From assembly GCA_002068415.1 (NCBI GenBank), contig MVZM01000001.1, positions 1 through 64,000 of the forward strand: a DNA stretch of 64,000 nt. Direction: 5' to 3'. This stretch comes from Tenericutes bacterium ADurb.BinA124. GTDB taxonomy: Bacteria > Bacillota_I > Bacilli_A > ML615J-28 > CAG-698. Each line of letters opens with the position of its first letter. The first letter of the stretch is position 1. The notes beneath the pieces were generated by a model. It saw nothing but the letters and a program-made list of their open reading frames with translations. It was not told where the DNA came from and ran no database searches. The position numbers and the translations under genes were made by a program. Of this stretch, positions 9,088-16,989 are shown in pieces.

Positions 9088-10323
9088 GTGTCTACTATGG
9101 ATATTTATGAAAAATATAAAAACATATGTTATCAACTTGATCATTATCCTGTTGATTCCGAACTAATTTATAAGTATGGATTTACTCGCGAAGCCATAAA
9201 TTTTGTTCGATTAGCCAAACTAAAAGATAGTGAATATTTGAAATTGAATTTGCCAGATGAATTAGCTAATCCATTATTGTATTGGAAACATGACAAGATA
9301 ATCGCTAATTTTTTAGGTAGTCATGATTTGATTCGAAATTCAATTATGAATCAGTTTGCTGATTGGCGTGAATCAGAAATGCTAAATGGTTTTCTATTCT
9401 CTGAAATTGAATCTAGTTTAGCTGTCGAGGGCATTAGAAGTACAAGAGCGCAAATTGAAAAGTTGAATAAAGTTGATTATGATGATCTAACGGAAACTAA
9501 TGATATTATCATTAAAAACATGTTGTTAGGCTATGAGTTTGTTAAGAACAACGATATAACGGAAGAGAATATTTTTAAGCTTTATTCGCTATTATCTAAA
9601 AGATGTTTAAAGGGTGATGAACAATTATTACCAGGATATAAGTATCGTCATGACGAAGTAAGCATTGTCGATGCTGTCAAGGTCGTAGTGGACAAAGGTA
9701 TTAATTGGAAGTTACTGCCTAAGTTAATGAATGAATTAATGGTCTATATAAACCAAGAAAAAACCCACGAAGAACATCTTCTTGCCTCCCATGTCATTCA
9801 TTTTTACATGGTTTACCTCCATCCTTATTTTGATTACAATGGTCGAATGGCTCGAGTTATGTCATTTTGGTATAATATTAAGCATGCACCATCTTTGAGT
9901 CTATTGTTGGTTAGTGAAGCCATTAATAATAAAATTCATAAGCAGGGTTATTATAACGCCATTATGAATTCCAGAAAAGCAGGCCATGACATTACTTATT
10001 TTCTTGAGTACATGGGAAAAATCATCCTAAAATTTTCTAAAATATATATTAATTTTTATACTATTCAAAACAAATTGAAAAGAAGTGGACAATTTTTGAA
10101 TCGCTCTCATGAAATTGCTTTAAAAAATGTTTTGGCCATTCCGGTGACTGATGATGGTTATTTCGATTGGAAGGATTATAAAAATTTCTCACATGATGAT
10201 TTTAGTAAGCAATATTATTTAAAACTGCTGAACGTTTTAGTTGATTTAGAAATATTACTTGTTCGTGAACATAAAAAAGCCAAGCTATTTAAGTTAAATA
10301 TTAATCACTGGGATTTATTATAA
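9088..10323 (+). CDS. Fic-family AMP-transferase, N-terminally inhibited class
   Basis: 411 residues with the Fic core HPYFDYNGRMAR (~248), matching HPFx(D/E)xNGRxxR; the usual G after D is Y here. Upstream at ~110 lies SSLAVEG, matching the inhibitory helix motif (S/T)xxxE(G/N) of class II Fic proteins, which blocks ATP until displaced. Fic proteins typically transfer AMP from ATP to Ser, Thr or Tyr hydroxyls of a target protein. The C-terminal ~90 residues look like a winged helix. GTG 9088 is preferred because GAGGTG (9075-9080) lies seven bases upstream. The gene stands alone behind a double operator, suggesting tight repression, possibly by its own winged helix. The target is unknown. 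Confidence 0.85.
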   Translation: MSTMDIYEKYKNICYQLDHYPVDSELIYKYGFTREAINFVRLAKLKDSEYLKLNLPDELANPLLYWKHDKIIANFLGSHDLIRNSIMNQFADWRESEMLNGFLFSEIESSLAVEGIRSTRAQIEKLNKVDYDDLTETNDIIIKNMLLGYEFVKNNDITEENIFKLYSLLSKRCLKGDEQLLPGYKYRHDEVSIVDAVKVVVDKGINWKLLPKLMNELMVYINQEKTHEEHLLASHVIHFYMVYLHPYFDYNGRMARVMSFWYNIKHAPSLSLLLVSEAINNKIHKQGYYNAIMNSRKAGHDITYFLEYMGKIILKFSKIYINFYTIQNKLKRSGQFLNRSHEIALKNVLAIPVTDDGYFDWKDYKNFSHDDFSKQYYLKLLNVLVDLEILLVREHKKAKLFKLNINHWDLL

Positions 10324-10420
10324 ATAATATTTAGATGATTTTAAAATAACAAAAAAACATGTGAATCAAGGATTTAAGGTTAAAGAAAAAAAGAGAAGCT
10401 TTTCCTAGATTCTCTTTTTA

Positions 10421-10456
10421 AAGAGGTTTTGTAATTTTACATTGCCTCTTTTTTAT
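10421..10456. terminator. Terminator between convergent genes
   Basis: AAGAGG (10421-10426) pairs with CCTCTT (10445-10450), with inner GTAA/TTAC pairing, and is followed by a T run. It lies between fic and the convergent lipoprotein gene. Confidence 0.6.
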
Positions 10457-10477
10457 TTAGAAAGATTATATCATATT

Positions 10478-10977
10478 TTAAGAAACATGATTTACAAGAC
10501 CATTGTTTTGAATGTAGTCCATAAAAGTGGTGATTTCTTGATTAATTGCTATTTTAGCTACATATTTCGCAAGGGCTTGATTATTTTCAATGGTGTATAT
10601 TTCGCTTTCAAGTTTGTTTTCCGCATTCACTTTAAAGCGTAACACTAGTGTTAGGATTCCCTGATTAGCAATTTTTGTTCATACCATCCAATCGGAATGC
10701 CTAAAATAATTGTTCGCTGGTCATATTCACTTTGCTTGGCTTGCTTGATTAAATTTTGAAAAACTGGATATTCGCATAACTGCTCACCGGTCATCGTTAA
10801 TTGTAAAGTATCATAATGACTTAAACTTTGATCAGTGCTTAATTTTTCGTAATAAATCACTTCAATTTCTGCATCATTCTCGATATTATATTCGAGTTTT
10901 TTAGTTTGGGTTTTCGTTTGACAGCCCACAAGCAAAATAAATGGAATCATTAGGAAAAGGATTAGATACTTTTTCAT
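10478..10977 (-). pseudogene. Lipoprotein of unknown function, frameshifted
   Basis: Starts with a lipoprotein signal (lipobox LLVGC, Cys ~19). The first frame stops after 108 codons at 10651. Adding one base in the five-T run at 10672-10676 (five A in the coding strand) joins it to a second open frame that ends at 10478-10480. The joined protein would be ~166 residues and reads sensibly across the junction (WYEQK followed by IANQGILTLVLRF). The second frame has no start of its own. This is a recent frameshift, a slippage site or a sequencing error in a homopolymer. I do not recognise the family. The gene is convergent with fic. Confidence 0.65.
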
Positions 10978-11256
10978 GTTTTCCTCCTGTTTTTTATGCC
11001 TTTGGTTTTATCATCTACCTGCTAAAGTGATTTATTAAAATAAACAATCATTAAATAAAGTTTTCTTAATTACCGAATATGTAAAATAATAACCGAATAA
11101 GCTAGATGCCTTGATTATATAAAAAAGATAGATAAAATGAAACAGTAGCGAGCGAAATATTGTAAAAGAAATATGGTGCCTAGTTAAGTTTAAACTGGTT
11201 TAATATTGGCAAGTTTTTCTCAATAATACAAATTACAAAAAGAATGAGGAGATTTT

Positions 11257-13518
11257 ATGAAAAAAACACTGTTTCTAATGCTGGCCTTATTTATGGTAGC
11301 CTTTTGTTTTGTTGCTTGTAAAAAGGGGGCGGATGATGATAATCCCGATCCCGACATTGTCGATCCCGATGGTAATGGCGAAGATCCTAATGGTGGTGGT
11401 GATACGACACCGACAGCAAGCAAGGCGGAAGATTTTGTTTTTGTTGATGATGGAGTTGGGTATTTTATTAAAGCCTATGTTGGCAACGAAAAAACGGTTG
11501 TTATTCCTTCAACATATAAAGGAAAACCGGTGATTGCTATAGAAAAATGGGCCTTCTTTGAAAATGAAACCATGGAGTCATTAACAATCCCTAGCAGTAT
11601 CAAAACGATTGGCGAAGATGTTTTTAACGGCTGTACGGCTTTAAAAACACTTACTATTGAAAACGGTGTCGAAAGTATCGGTTTCAATGGCTTTTCTTAC
11701 TGCACTTCCTTAGAGACCATTGTTTTACCAGATAGTTTAACTTATGTTGGTCCACTAACTTTTGAAGGCTGTACGGCCCTAAAGTCGGTAACTTTTGGAA
11801 AAAACTTGCAATCAATTTCTCCTTTTACTTTTAAGGACTGTGAGAATTTAACCAGTGTCATCATTCCGGACAGTATTGAAGTGGTAGGAAGAGGAGCCTT
11901 TGAAGGCTGTAAAAATTTAAGTTATAATCTTTCCGAAAACGGTCAATATTTAGGAAATGACATTAATAAATATGTTTTGTTGGTAGGGGTCAGTGATTTA
12001 AGCGCCACGACTTTTAAAGTGCACGATGATTGCCAAGTGTTGATTGGTGGCGTCTTTCAAGGAAACAAGCTTTTAACAACTGTTACTTTAGGAAATAAGT
12101 TAAAAAATATTAGTAATCGGGCTTTTTACGATTGTTCGGGTTTAACTTCCGTCACTGTTCCCAAGAGCGTTCAATTCATCGGCGATAATGCGTTTAGTAA
12201 ATGTAGCGAATTAAAAACGGTTACCTTGGGGGCGGGAGTGAAAGAAATTAGAAGTAATGCCTTTGAAAGATGCACTAAACTGGAGACGATTAATCTTCCT
12301 GAAGGCCTCACTTTAATTAACGACAATGCTTTTTATAATTGCTCGGGTCTTACAAGTATTAATCTTCCCCATAGTCTTGAAACAATTAGTAAGTATGCTT
12401 TTTATTCTTGTAATAATTCCATCTTCAGTGTCGATGGAAGTAGCGGGAATCAATATTTAGGAAATGCAAACAATCCTTATTTGGTGTTTATGGAAGCAAA
12501 TCAATACGCTACTAATGTTAATGTTCATCCTGATTGTAAGATTATTGCCGGTGGAGCTTTTTACTATCATAATAAGTTGGAAAGTGTTACCTTCCCTGAA
12601 GGGCTGATGCATATTGGTGATGAAGCATTAGGTTGGTGTCATAATTTAAAAACGAAAGTAATCATCCCCAAGAGTGTGAAAACAATCGGTTCCAAGTTAT
12701 TAAGTGCTTGTTCCAATTTAACAGAACTTGAAGTTGCCGCCGGGAATACTGTCTATGATTCGAGAGATAATTGCAATGCCATTATTGAAACAGCTACCAA
12801 TAAGCTAATTGCAGGAATCAAGACATCAACGATTCCGGAAGGGGTTGTGGAGATTGCGGAAAATGCTTTTGAATATGCTCGCTTTAAAACAATTACGATT
12901 CCTAACACCGTTACAAGTATTGGCGATGGCGCCTTTGCTTATTCTTCGGCTTTGGAAGATATTACCATCCCCGACAGTGTCACAAACTTAGGAGCTGATG
13001 CTTTTAGAAGTTGTTCGGCTCTTAAAACAGTTACCCTTGGCAGTGGTCTTAAATCAATTAAAACATGGACCTTCAATTGGTGTGAAAACTTAACATCAGT
13101 AACGATGACGGATTCAATTACCTATATTGGGGACAGCGCCTTTACCGGATGTGTTTTATTAGCATCAATTACACTTCCTGATAGCCTTGTTTTGATTGAT
13201 GATTCGGCTTTTGCCGGTTGTGCCGTTTTAGCAACAATTAAACTCCCCAGCAGTGTGGAGTCGATTGGCAGTGGTGCTTTCAATGGCTGTGATGCTCTAA
13301 TGTCCTTGCTTATTCCCTCCAGCGTCAAACATATTTTTGGAAAAATATCCTATAGTAAAAATAATTTAGAAACATTTTATTGTGAAGCAACATCTACACC
13401 ACAGGGCTTCTTTGCTGATTGGCATAACGAAAAAACTGTTTATTGGTATAGCGAAACAGAAAACAAAGACGGTGCTCATTGGCGTTATGTTGATGGTGAA
13501 CCAAGCATTTGGTCTTAA
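11257..13518 (+). CDS. BspA-like leucine-rich-repeat surface lipoprotein
   Basis: 753 residues. The lipoprotein signal has lipobox FVAC (Cys ~21). An Asp/Gly/Pro-rich, flexible, strongly acidic linker (~26-52) follows. The remainder consists of about 20 LRR_5 repeats of the form hhIPxSVxxIGxxAFxxCxxLxxVxL, known from Treponema/Bacteroides BspA and widespread in gut Firmicutes and mollicutes. Such proteins are surface-exposed binding or adhesion modules. Repeats at the DNA level are diverged, so no recent expansion is evident. The last ~45 residues (TFYCEA... YWYSETEN... HWRYVDGEP) form the typical C-terminal cap. Ribosome site GAGGAG precedes ATG 11257. The ligand is unknown. Confidence 0.88.
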   Translation: MKKTLFLMLALFMVAFCFVACKKGADDDNPDPDIVDPDGNGEDPNGGGDTTPTASKAEDFVFVDDGVGYFIKAYVGNEKTVVIPSTYKGKPVIAIEKWAFFENETMESLTIPSSIKTIGEDVFNGCTALKTLTIENGVESIGFNGFSYCTSLETIVLPDSLTYVGPLTFEGCTALKSVTFGKNLQSISPFTFKDCENLTSVIIPDSIEVVGRGAFEGCKNLSYNLSENGQYLGNDINKYVLLVGVSDLSATTFKVHDDCQVLIGGVFQGNKLLTTVTLGNKLKNISNRAFYDCSGLTSVTVPKSVQFIGDNAFSKCSELKTVTLGAGVKEIRSNAFERCTKLETINLPEGLTLINDNAFYNCSGLTSINLPHSLETISKYAFYSCNNSIFSVDGSSGNQYLGNANNPYLVFMEANQYATNVNVHPDCKIIAGGAFYYHNKLESVTFPEGLMHIGDEALGWCHNLKTKVIIPKSVKTIGSKLLSACSNLTELEVAAGNTVYDSRDNCNAIIETATNKLIAGIKTSTIPEGVVEIAENAFEYARFKTITIPNTVTSIGDGAFAYSSALEDITIPDSVTNLGADAFRSCSALKTVTLGSGLKSIKTWTFNWCENLTSVTMTDSITYIGDSAFTGCVLLASITLPDSLVLIDDSAFAGCAVLATIKLPSSVESIGSGAFNGCDALMSLLIPSSVKHIFGKISYSKNNLETFYCEATSTPQGFFADWHNEKTVYWYSETENKDGAHWRYVDGEPSIWS

Positions 13519-13585
13519 AACTGTTATCGTAAAATAAGTGATTTGTCCTTCAGGTAGTAACTACAAACAAATTATTTAATTAAGT

Positions 13586-13614
13586 TTGCTTATTTTCTCA
13601 ATTCCCATTATAAT
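13586..13614 (+). promoter_or_regulatory. Sigma-A-type promoter of the LytTR gene
   Basis: TTGCTT (13586-13591), a 17-base spacer and TATAAT (13609-13614) lie ~33 bases before the start codon. Confidence 0.6.
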
Positions 13615-13646
13615 AAGCTTACTACAAATGAATGAGGGACTCACAA

Positions 13647-14099
13647 ATGTCATTTAAATTAAAGTTTATCCATGATGAGAGCGTTAAGGAAACCGAAGTT
13701 ATCATCAAGGCCAAAGCCCAAACAGAAGAAGTAAATAAAATTCTTGAGCTTCTAGGTGGTGAGAAACTTTCTTGCCATCTCCTTTCCGACAAACAATTGA
13801 TTGATATGAATGATATCGTCATTCTATCAAAGAGTGGACGATTTATATCGATAAAAACCATTAATGGTGAATTTGTTTTAAGCGAACCTTTATATCAAAT
13901 TGAACCAAAACTTAATCCTACATGGTTTGTTAAGATTTCCCAATCGGAGATTGTCAATCTTAGATATGTTAAGCAATGGAGTTTTGAAGGAGGAGGAACC
14001 ATTAAAATTGAGATGATCAACGGGATTAGGTCCTATACTTCAAGGCGCTACACGAAAGCAATTAGAGAAATATTAAGAGGAGGAAAGCCTCTAAAATGA
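13647..14099 (+). CDS. LytTR-domain DNA-binding regulator
   Basis: 150 residues from ATG 13647, chosen because GAGGG (13634-13638) is correctly spaced; an earlier in-frame ATG at 13632 would lie on the ribosome site itself. An N-terminal ~50-residue region carries no receiver domain. A LytTR domain follows (~50-148), with FVKISQSEIVNLRYVKQW and RSYTSRRYTKAIREIL. Stand-alone LytTR proteins of this size, paired with a DUF3021 membrane protein, form an LytTR regulatory system in which the membrane partner restrains the regulator. The gene overlaps that partner by four bases (ATGA), which supports a functional pair and self-regulation. Confidence 0.88.
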   Translation: MSFKLKFIHDESVKETEVIIKAKAQTEEVNKILELLGGEKLSCHLLSDKQLIDMNDIVILSKSGRFISIKTINGEFVLSEPLYQIEPKLNPTWFVKISQSEIVNLRYVKQWSFEGGGTIKIEMINGIRSYTSRRYTKAIREILRGGKPLK

Positions 14100-14560
14100 A
14101 AAAAATGTTAATTATTAGAATCGTTATCGGTTTCATTGTCGGTGTCGTGATGGGGAACCTCATTACTTTAATGGTTAATCTTGCTTATGGGGAAGGGGCA
14201 ATCCTCGTACCTCCGCATCAGGTAGAAGCCATGGGATATGGATTAGCCCTCATTTTCCAAACGGTACTATCAGGCTTACTGGGGGTCGTTTGTATCGGTG
14301 GTATTAGTTTTTATGACATTGAAACATGGAGTTTGTTGCAAGCGACCATCGCTCATTCACTGTCCATGATGATTAGCTTTATTGTTGTCTTTTCCGCGCT
14401 CCAATGGGTCCCCTTTACTTTGGTCAATTGTTTGGTGATTGCGGCTCTTGTTCTTGTTACCTATGCCCTCATTTGGGTAATTATGTATTGGATGTGGAAA
14501 AAAGAAGTGGAAAAAATGAATGAGGATTTAAAAGCTTTTCGAGTAAAGGAAGGAAAATAA
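14096..14560 (+). CDS. DUF3021 membrane protein, partner of LytTR regulator
   Basis: 154 residues with four predicted transmembrane helices (~5-30, 46-70, 83-105, 110-135) and a charged cytoplasmic tail. Length, topology and the position directly after a LytTR gene match DUF3021 family proteins, which act as membrane inhibitors of the cognate LytTR regulator. Translation is coupled to the regulator through the ATGA overlap at 14096-14099. No catalytic motif is visible. Confidence 0.82.
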   Translation: MKKMLIIRIVIGFIVGVVMGNLITLMVNLAYGEGAILVPPHQVEAMGYGLALIFQTVLSGLLGVVCIGGISFYDIETWSLLQATIAHSLSMMISFIVVFSALQWVPFTLVNCLVIAALVLVTYALIWVIMYWMWKKEVEKMNEDLKAFRVKEGK

Positions 14561-14572
14561 ACTTAAAAATGG

Positions 14573-14605
14573 CTGCTCCTAACAAAATAGTTGGGAGCAG
14601 TTTTT
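14573..14605 (+). terminator. Rho-independent terminator
   Basis: CTGCTCCTAA (14573-14582) pairs with TTGGGAGCAG (14591-14600) around a short loop, with a T run after it. Confidence 0.88.
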
Positions 14606-14709
14606 AATGTAAAAACCATCCCCATTAGTTTTACATAAAAACATGATATAATAAAACTAATAAAAAAAGATATTTTCAAATAAATTAAGATGGATGATAG
14701 GAGATAATA

Positions 14710-15228
14710 ATGTTTAAGTGGCTATTTTTAATGTTGTCATTACTGTTTTTGATTAATTTATCCGCTTGTACAAATGAAAACAAAATAACGGATGCTATCA
14801 AAATAGCAAAAGAGCAAATGGGAATAAACGAAGTCTTAGTTGCCTCGGTTGGCTCTTCGGATAGCGAAATCAAAAGGGAAGATACGAGGCGATTTTGTTA
14901 TTATGTTCTTGGTTTAAATAGTGACAATGAAGAAATATTTGTTGTTGTTCCGGCTTTAAAGTCGCAAGCCGCTTATCTAGTTAACTGGCCTTTTAATAAA
15001 ACATTCACTAAAATCGTTGCTGATTTAAACGCATCTTCCGAAGGTGATATTTTAATAAAAGATGATTATCATCAAGTAGCACTAATTGATTCCATCGCAA
15101 TAATGAGGCAGTATGATAGTAGTTTGGAAGTAGAGAAACTAGATTTTAAATTGATGATTGTTTATCGAGGATATACCATAACGCAAGCAAACAAAGCCAT
15201 CGTTATCAAAGGAAAAGGTTTTTCATAA
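14710..15228 (+). CDS. Small lipoprotein, function unknown
   Basis: 172 residues with a hydrophobic leader and lipobox LSAC (Cys ~20), so probably a membrane-anchored extracellular lipoprotein. The mature part is mixed alpha/beta with no motif I recognise. Ribosome site ATAGGAGA lies before ATG 14710. It stands alone between the LytTR/DUF3021 unit and the convergent anti-sigma gene, with a shared terminator after it. It could belong to the envelope-stress set around it, but nothing shows this. Confidence 0.7.
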   Translation: MFKWLFLMLSLLFLINLSACTNENKITDAIKIAKEQMGINEVLVASVGSSDSEIKREDTRRFCYYVLGLNSDNEEIFVVVPALKSQAAYLVNWPFNKTFTKIVADLNASSEGDILIKDDYHQVALIDSIAIMRQYDSSLEVEKLDFKLMIVYRGYTITQANKAIVIKGKGFS

Positions 15229-15250
15229 TAGTAAGAATAGGAAACAAAAA

Positions 15251-15275
15251 AACGACATCTTTTAAGGTGTCGTTT
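15251..15275. terminator. Bidirectional terminator
   Basis: ACGACATCTT pairs with AAGGTGTCGT around a tiny loop. T runs on one strand and A runs on the other serve the two convergent genes. Confidence 0.85.
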
Positions 15276-15285
15276 TCCATAGATC

Positions 15286-16377
15286 TTAATCGTGGGGATT
15301 GTTGATAATGATGACATCTTCGACATCATTAGATGAGATAAAATAGGATGAACTGTTTTTCTCAACATCAATGGCAATCTTTCCTGATTCAATGAATGGT
15401 TCGGAAGAGATATTCTTGCCATCACCCTCATTCATATACGGTTCATAACTAATTGGTGTTGCCACCGCAATCGTATAATCAATATCAAAGGTGTTTTCCT
15501 TTGAAGCATAGATTTTGAAAGTTGCCGTTTTTTCCAGCAAGTTTTCTAAAGTTGCATATATCTCTTGGCCATTCGTTAAGGATAATTTACTTTCATTTAG
15601 CACTAAACCGTCTTTCACAACCACAAATTCGTATTCATCTAAGCCAACATTTAAGTTTTTGGAGACTCGAACATAATCTTTCGTTGAATCTTCATTGATG
15701 TAATAAGTCATTTGGAGGATGGTTTTTTGGTTTTGGATTTCTTTGCTGCCTTTTAAAGTGTAAGTTTTAGCTTCAGCACGAACAAAACCATTTATTTCCA
15801 AGCGATTGTTGGCGACTAAATACTCATTGTAATAAATGTCATAATGGAGATTTTCATCCAATAAACCGATGCCGTCGTAAACAATTTTGTTAGTATAATA
15901 ACGATTATCACTGGCTTGCCGGTAAAAGTGGTTGTGGTCGTAGGCCAGCATGATTTCAATCGGTGATAGATAACGATTAAGGAAACTAAGTTCGTTAAAA
16001 ACTAATAAATCACTATTTCCTTGTTTATCTAAGTTTTCACCGGCAAATACATCATTGGTGCTGTAAATCATGGCGACAACGGAAGTTGCAATAAATCCAT
16101 AGACTTCATCGGATGAATCATATAAGGCCTGGCTTTCAGCAAGCGGATAGTCTTCATCGGAAGACATTTTTAAGGCAATCGCTAAGGGAATGGCAAGGGC
16201 AATCACCAAGATAGAGCTTAGGGCTACTCGCCAAGAGAAGGTAAAAGCCATTTTTTTGGGAACTAGCGGAAGTGAAGGTTCGATAACAGCGGTGTTTAAG
16301 ATATGTGAAGAATTGGGGGTTGGAATTTCCGCCATCAACTCTTCGCGGATTAATTGGATTTTATCTTTGGTTCGCAT
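15286..16377 (-). CDS. Membrane-anchored anti-sigma factor-like protein
   Basis: About 363 residues from ATG 16377, preferred over a GTG at 16386 because AAAGGAAG is correctly spaced only for the ATG. The N-terminal ~50 residues are cytoplasmic, one transmembrane helix lies at ~48-68 (ALSSILVIALAIPLAIAL), and a ~290-residue extracellular domain of beta-rich character follows. It lies immediately downstream of an ECF sigma gene in the same operon, the usual place of the anti-sigma factor. No zinc HxxxCxxC signature is visible, so the assignment rests on context and topology. The outer domain has no recognised family and could sense envelope stress. Confidence 0.65.
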   Translation of the reverse strand: MRTKDKIQLIREELMAEIPTPNSSHILNTAVIEPSLPLVPKKMAFTFSWRVALSSILVIALAIPLAIALKMSSDEDYPLAESQALYDSSDEVYGFIATSVVAMIYSTNDVFAGENLDKQGNSDLLVFNELSFLNRYLSPIEIMLAYDHNHFYRQASDNRYYTNKIVYDGIGLLDENLHYDIYYNEYLVANNRLEINGFVRAEAKTYTLKGSKEIQNQKTILQMTYYINEDSTKDYVRVSKNLNVGLDEYEFVVVKDGLVLNESKLSLTNGQEIYATLENLLEKTATFKIYASKENTFDIDYTIAVATPISYEPYMNEGDGKNISSEPFIESGKIAIDVEKNSSSYFISSNDVEDVIIINNPHD

Positions 16378-16382
16378 GGTTT

Positions 16383-16895
16383 TCACTTCCTTTCTGCTCG
16401 GATTTTTTTCATGGCCCGGCTAAAATGCCAAAGGCTTGTCCCCAAAGGGAGATTGACGATTTTCGCAATCTCCCGATGGGGTAAGTTTTGCATAATCCGT
16501 AACAAAAAGATTTGTCGTTCAATATCGGTGAGGAGTGCCAATAATTCATCGACTAAAACCCTTCTTTCACCTTGGGCTTGTTCGGTGGGCATCAAGCTTT
16601 CGCTTTCCGCAACATCAACTAAAGTTTCTTTTTGTTTACGGCGGTAATAATCAATCGCTTTATTTCTGGCAATGGTCGCAAGCCAGCTTAAAAAATTACG
16701 ACCTACTTGGTATTGATTAATCTTTTCCAGCATCGTGATATAAGTATCTTGCATGAGGTCCTGACAAGCATCGCGGTCTTTCACAATCCCGACGATAACG
16801 GCATAAACAGTTGCTTTGGTTTCATGATAGATAAATTCAAAGGCCTGTTCATCTTTTTGTCTTAAGGCTTCAATATAAGCATCATAATTAGCCAT
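16383..16895 (-). CDS. ECF RNA polymerase sigma factor
   Basis: 170 residues. Region 2 (~10-80) contains DACQDLMQDTYITML and ARNKAIDYYRRK; region 4 (~115-165) contains TDIERQIFLLRIMQNLPHREIAKIVNLPLGT. There is no sigma 1.1 or region 3, the hallmark of ECF sigma factors. It directs RNA polymerase to envelope-stress or similar promoters. Ribosome site AAAGGAGTG lies before ATG 16895. The stop is a few bases from the downstream anti-sigma start, so both are made from one transcript. The beta-propeller lipoprotein gene lies upstream on the same strand and could be a target. Confidence 0.9.
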   Translation of the reverse strand: MANYDAYIEALRQKDEQAFEFIYHETKATVYAVIVGIVKDRDACQDLMQDTYITMLEKINQYQVGRNFLSWLATIARNKAIDYYRRKQKETLVDVAESESLMPTEQAQGERRVLVDELLALLTDIERQIFLLRIMQNLPHREIAKIVNLPLGTSLWHFSRAMKKIRAERK

Positions 16896-16989
16896 AAACT
16901 CACTCCTTTAGGAAGGGTTATGTTAATTATATCATTTTGCTCATTCCTAATCAATTATGAGGTGGGATTAACGATAATTTGGTTTATTC

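Noticed and set aside
10442-10642. Plus-strand frame of 66 codons
   Set aside because: It lies opposite the second half of the frameshifted lipoprotein, which reads sensibly on the minus strand, and has no ribosome site.
11257-13518. Possible CRISPR-like or recent tandem repeats in the LRR gene
   Set aside because: The periodicity is at protein level (LRR_5); DNA units are diverged and there are no spacer-like unique segments.
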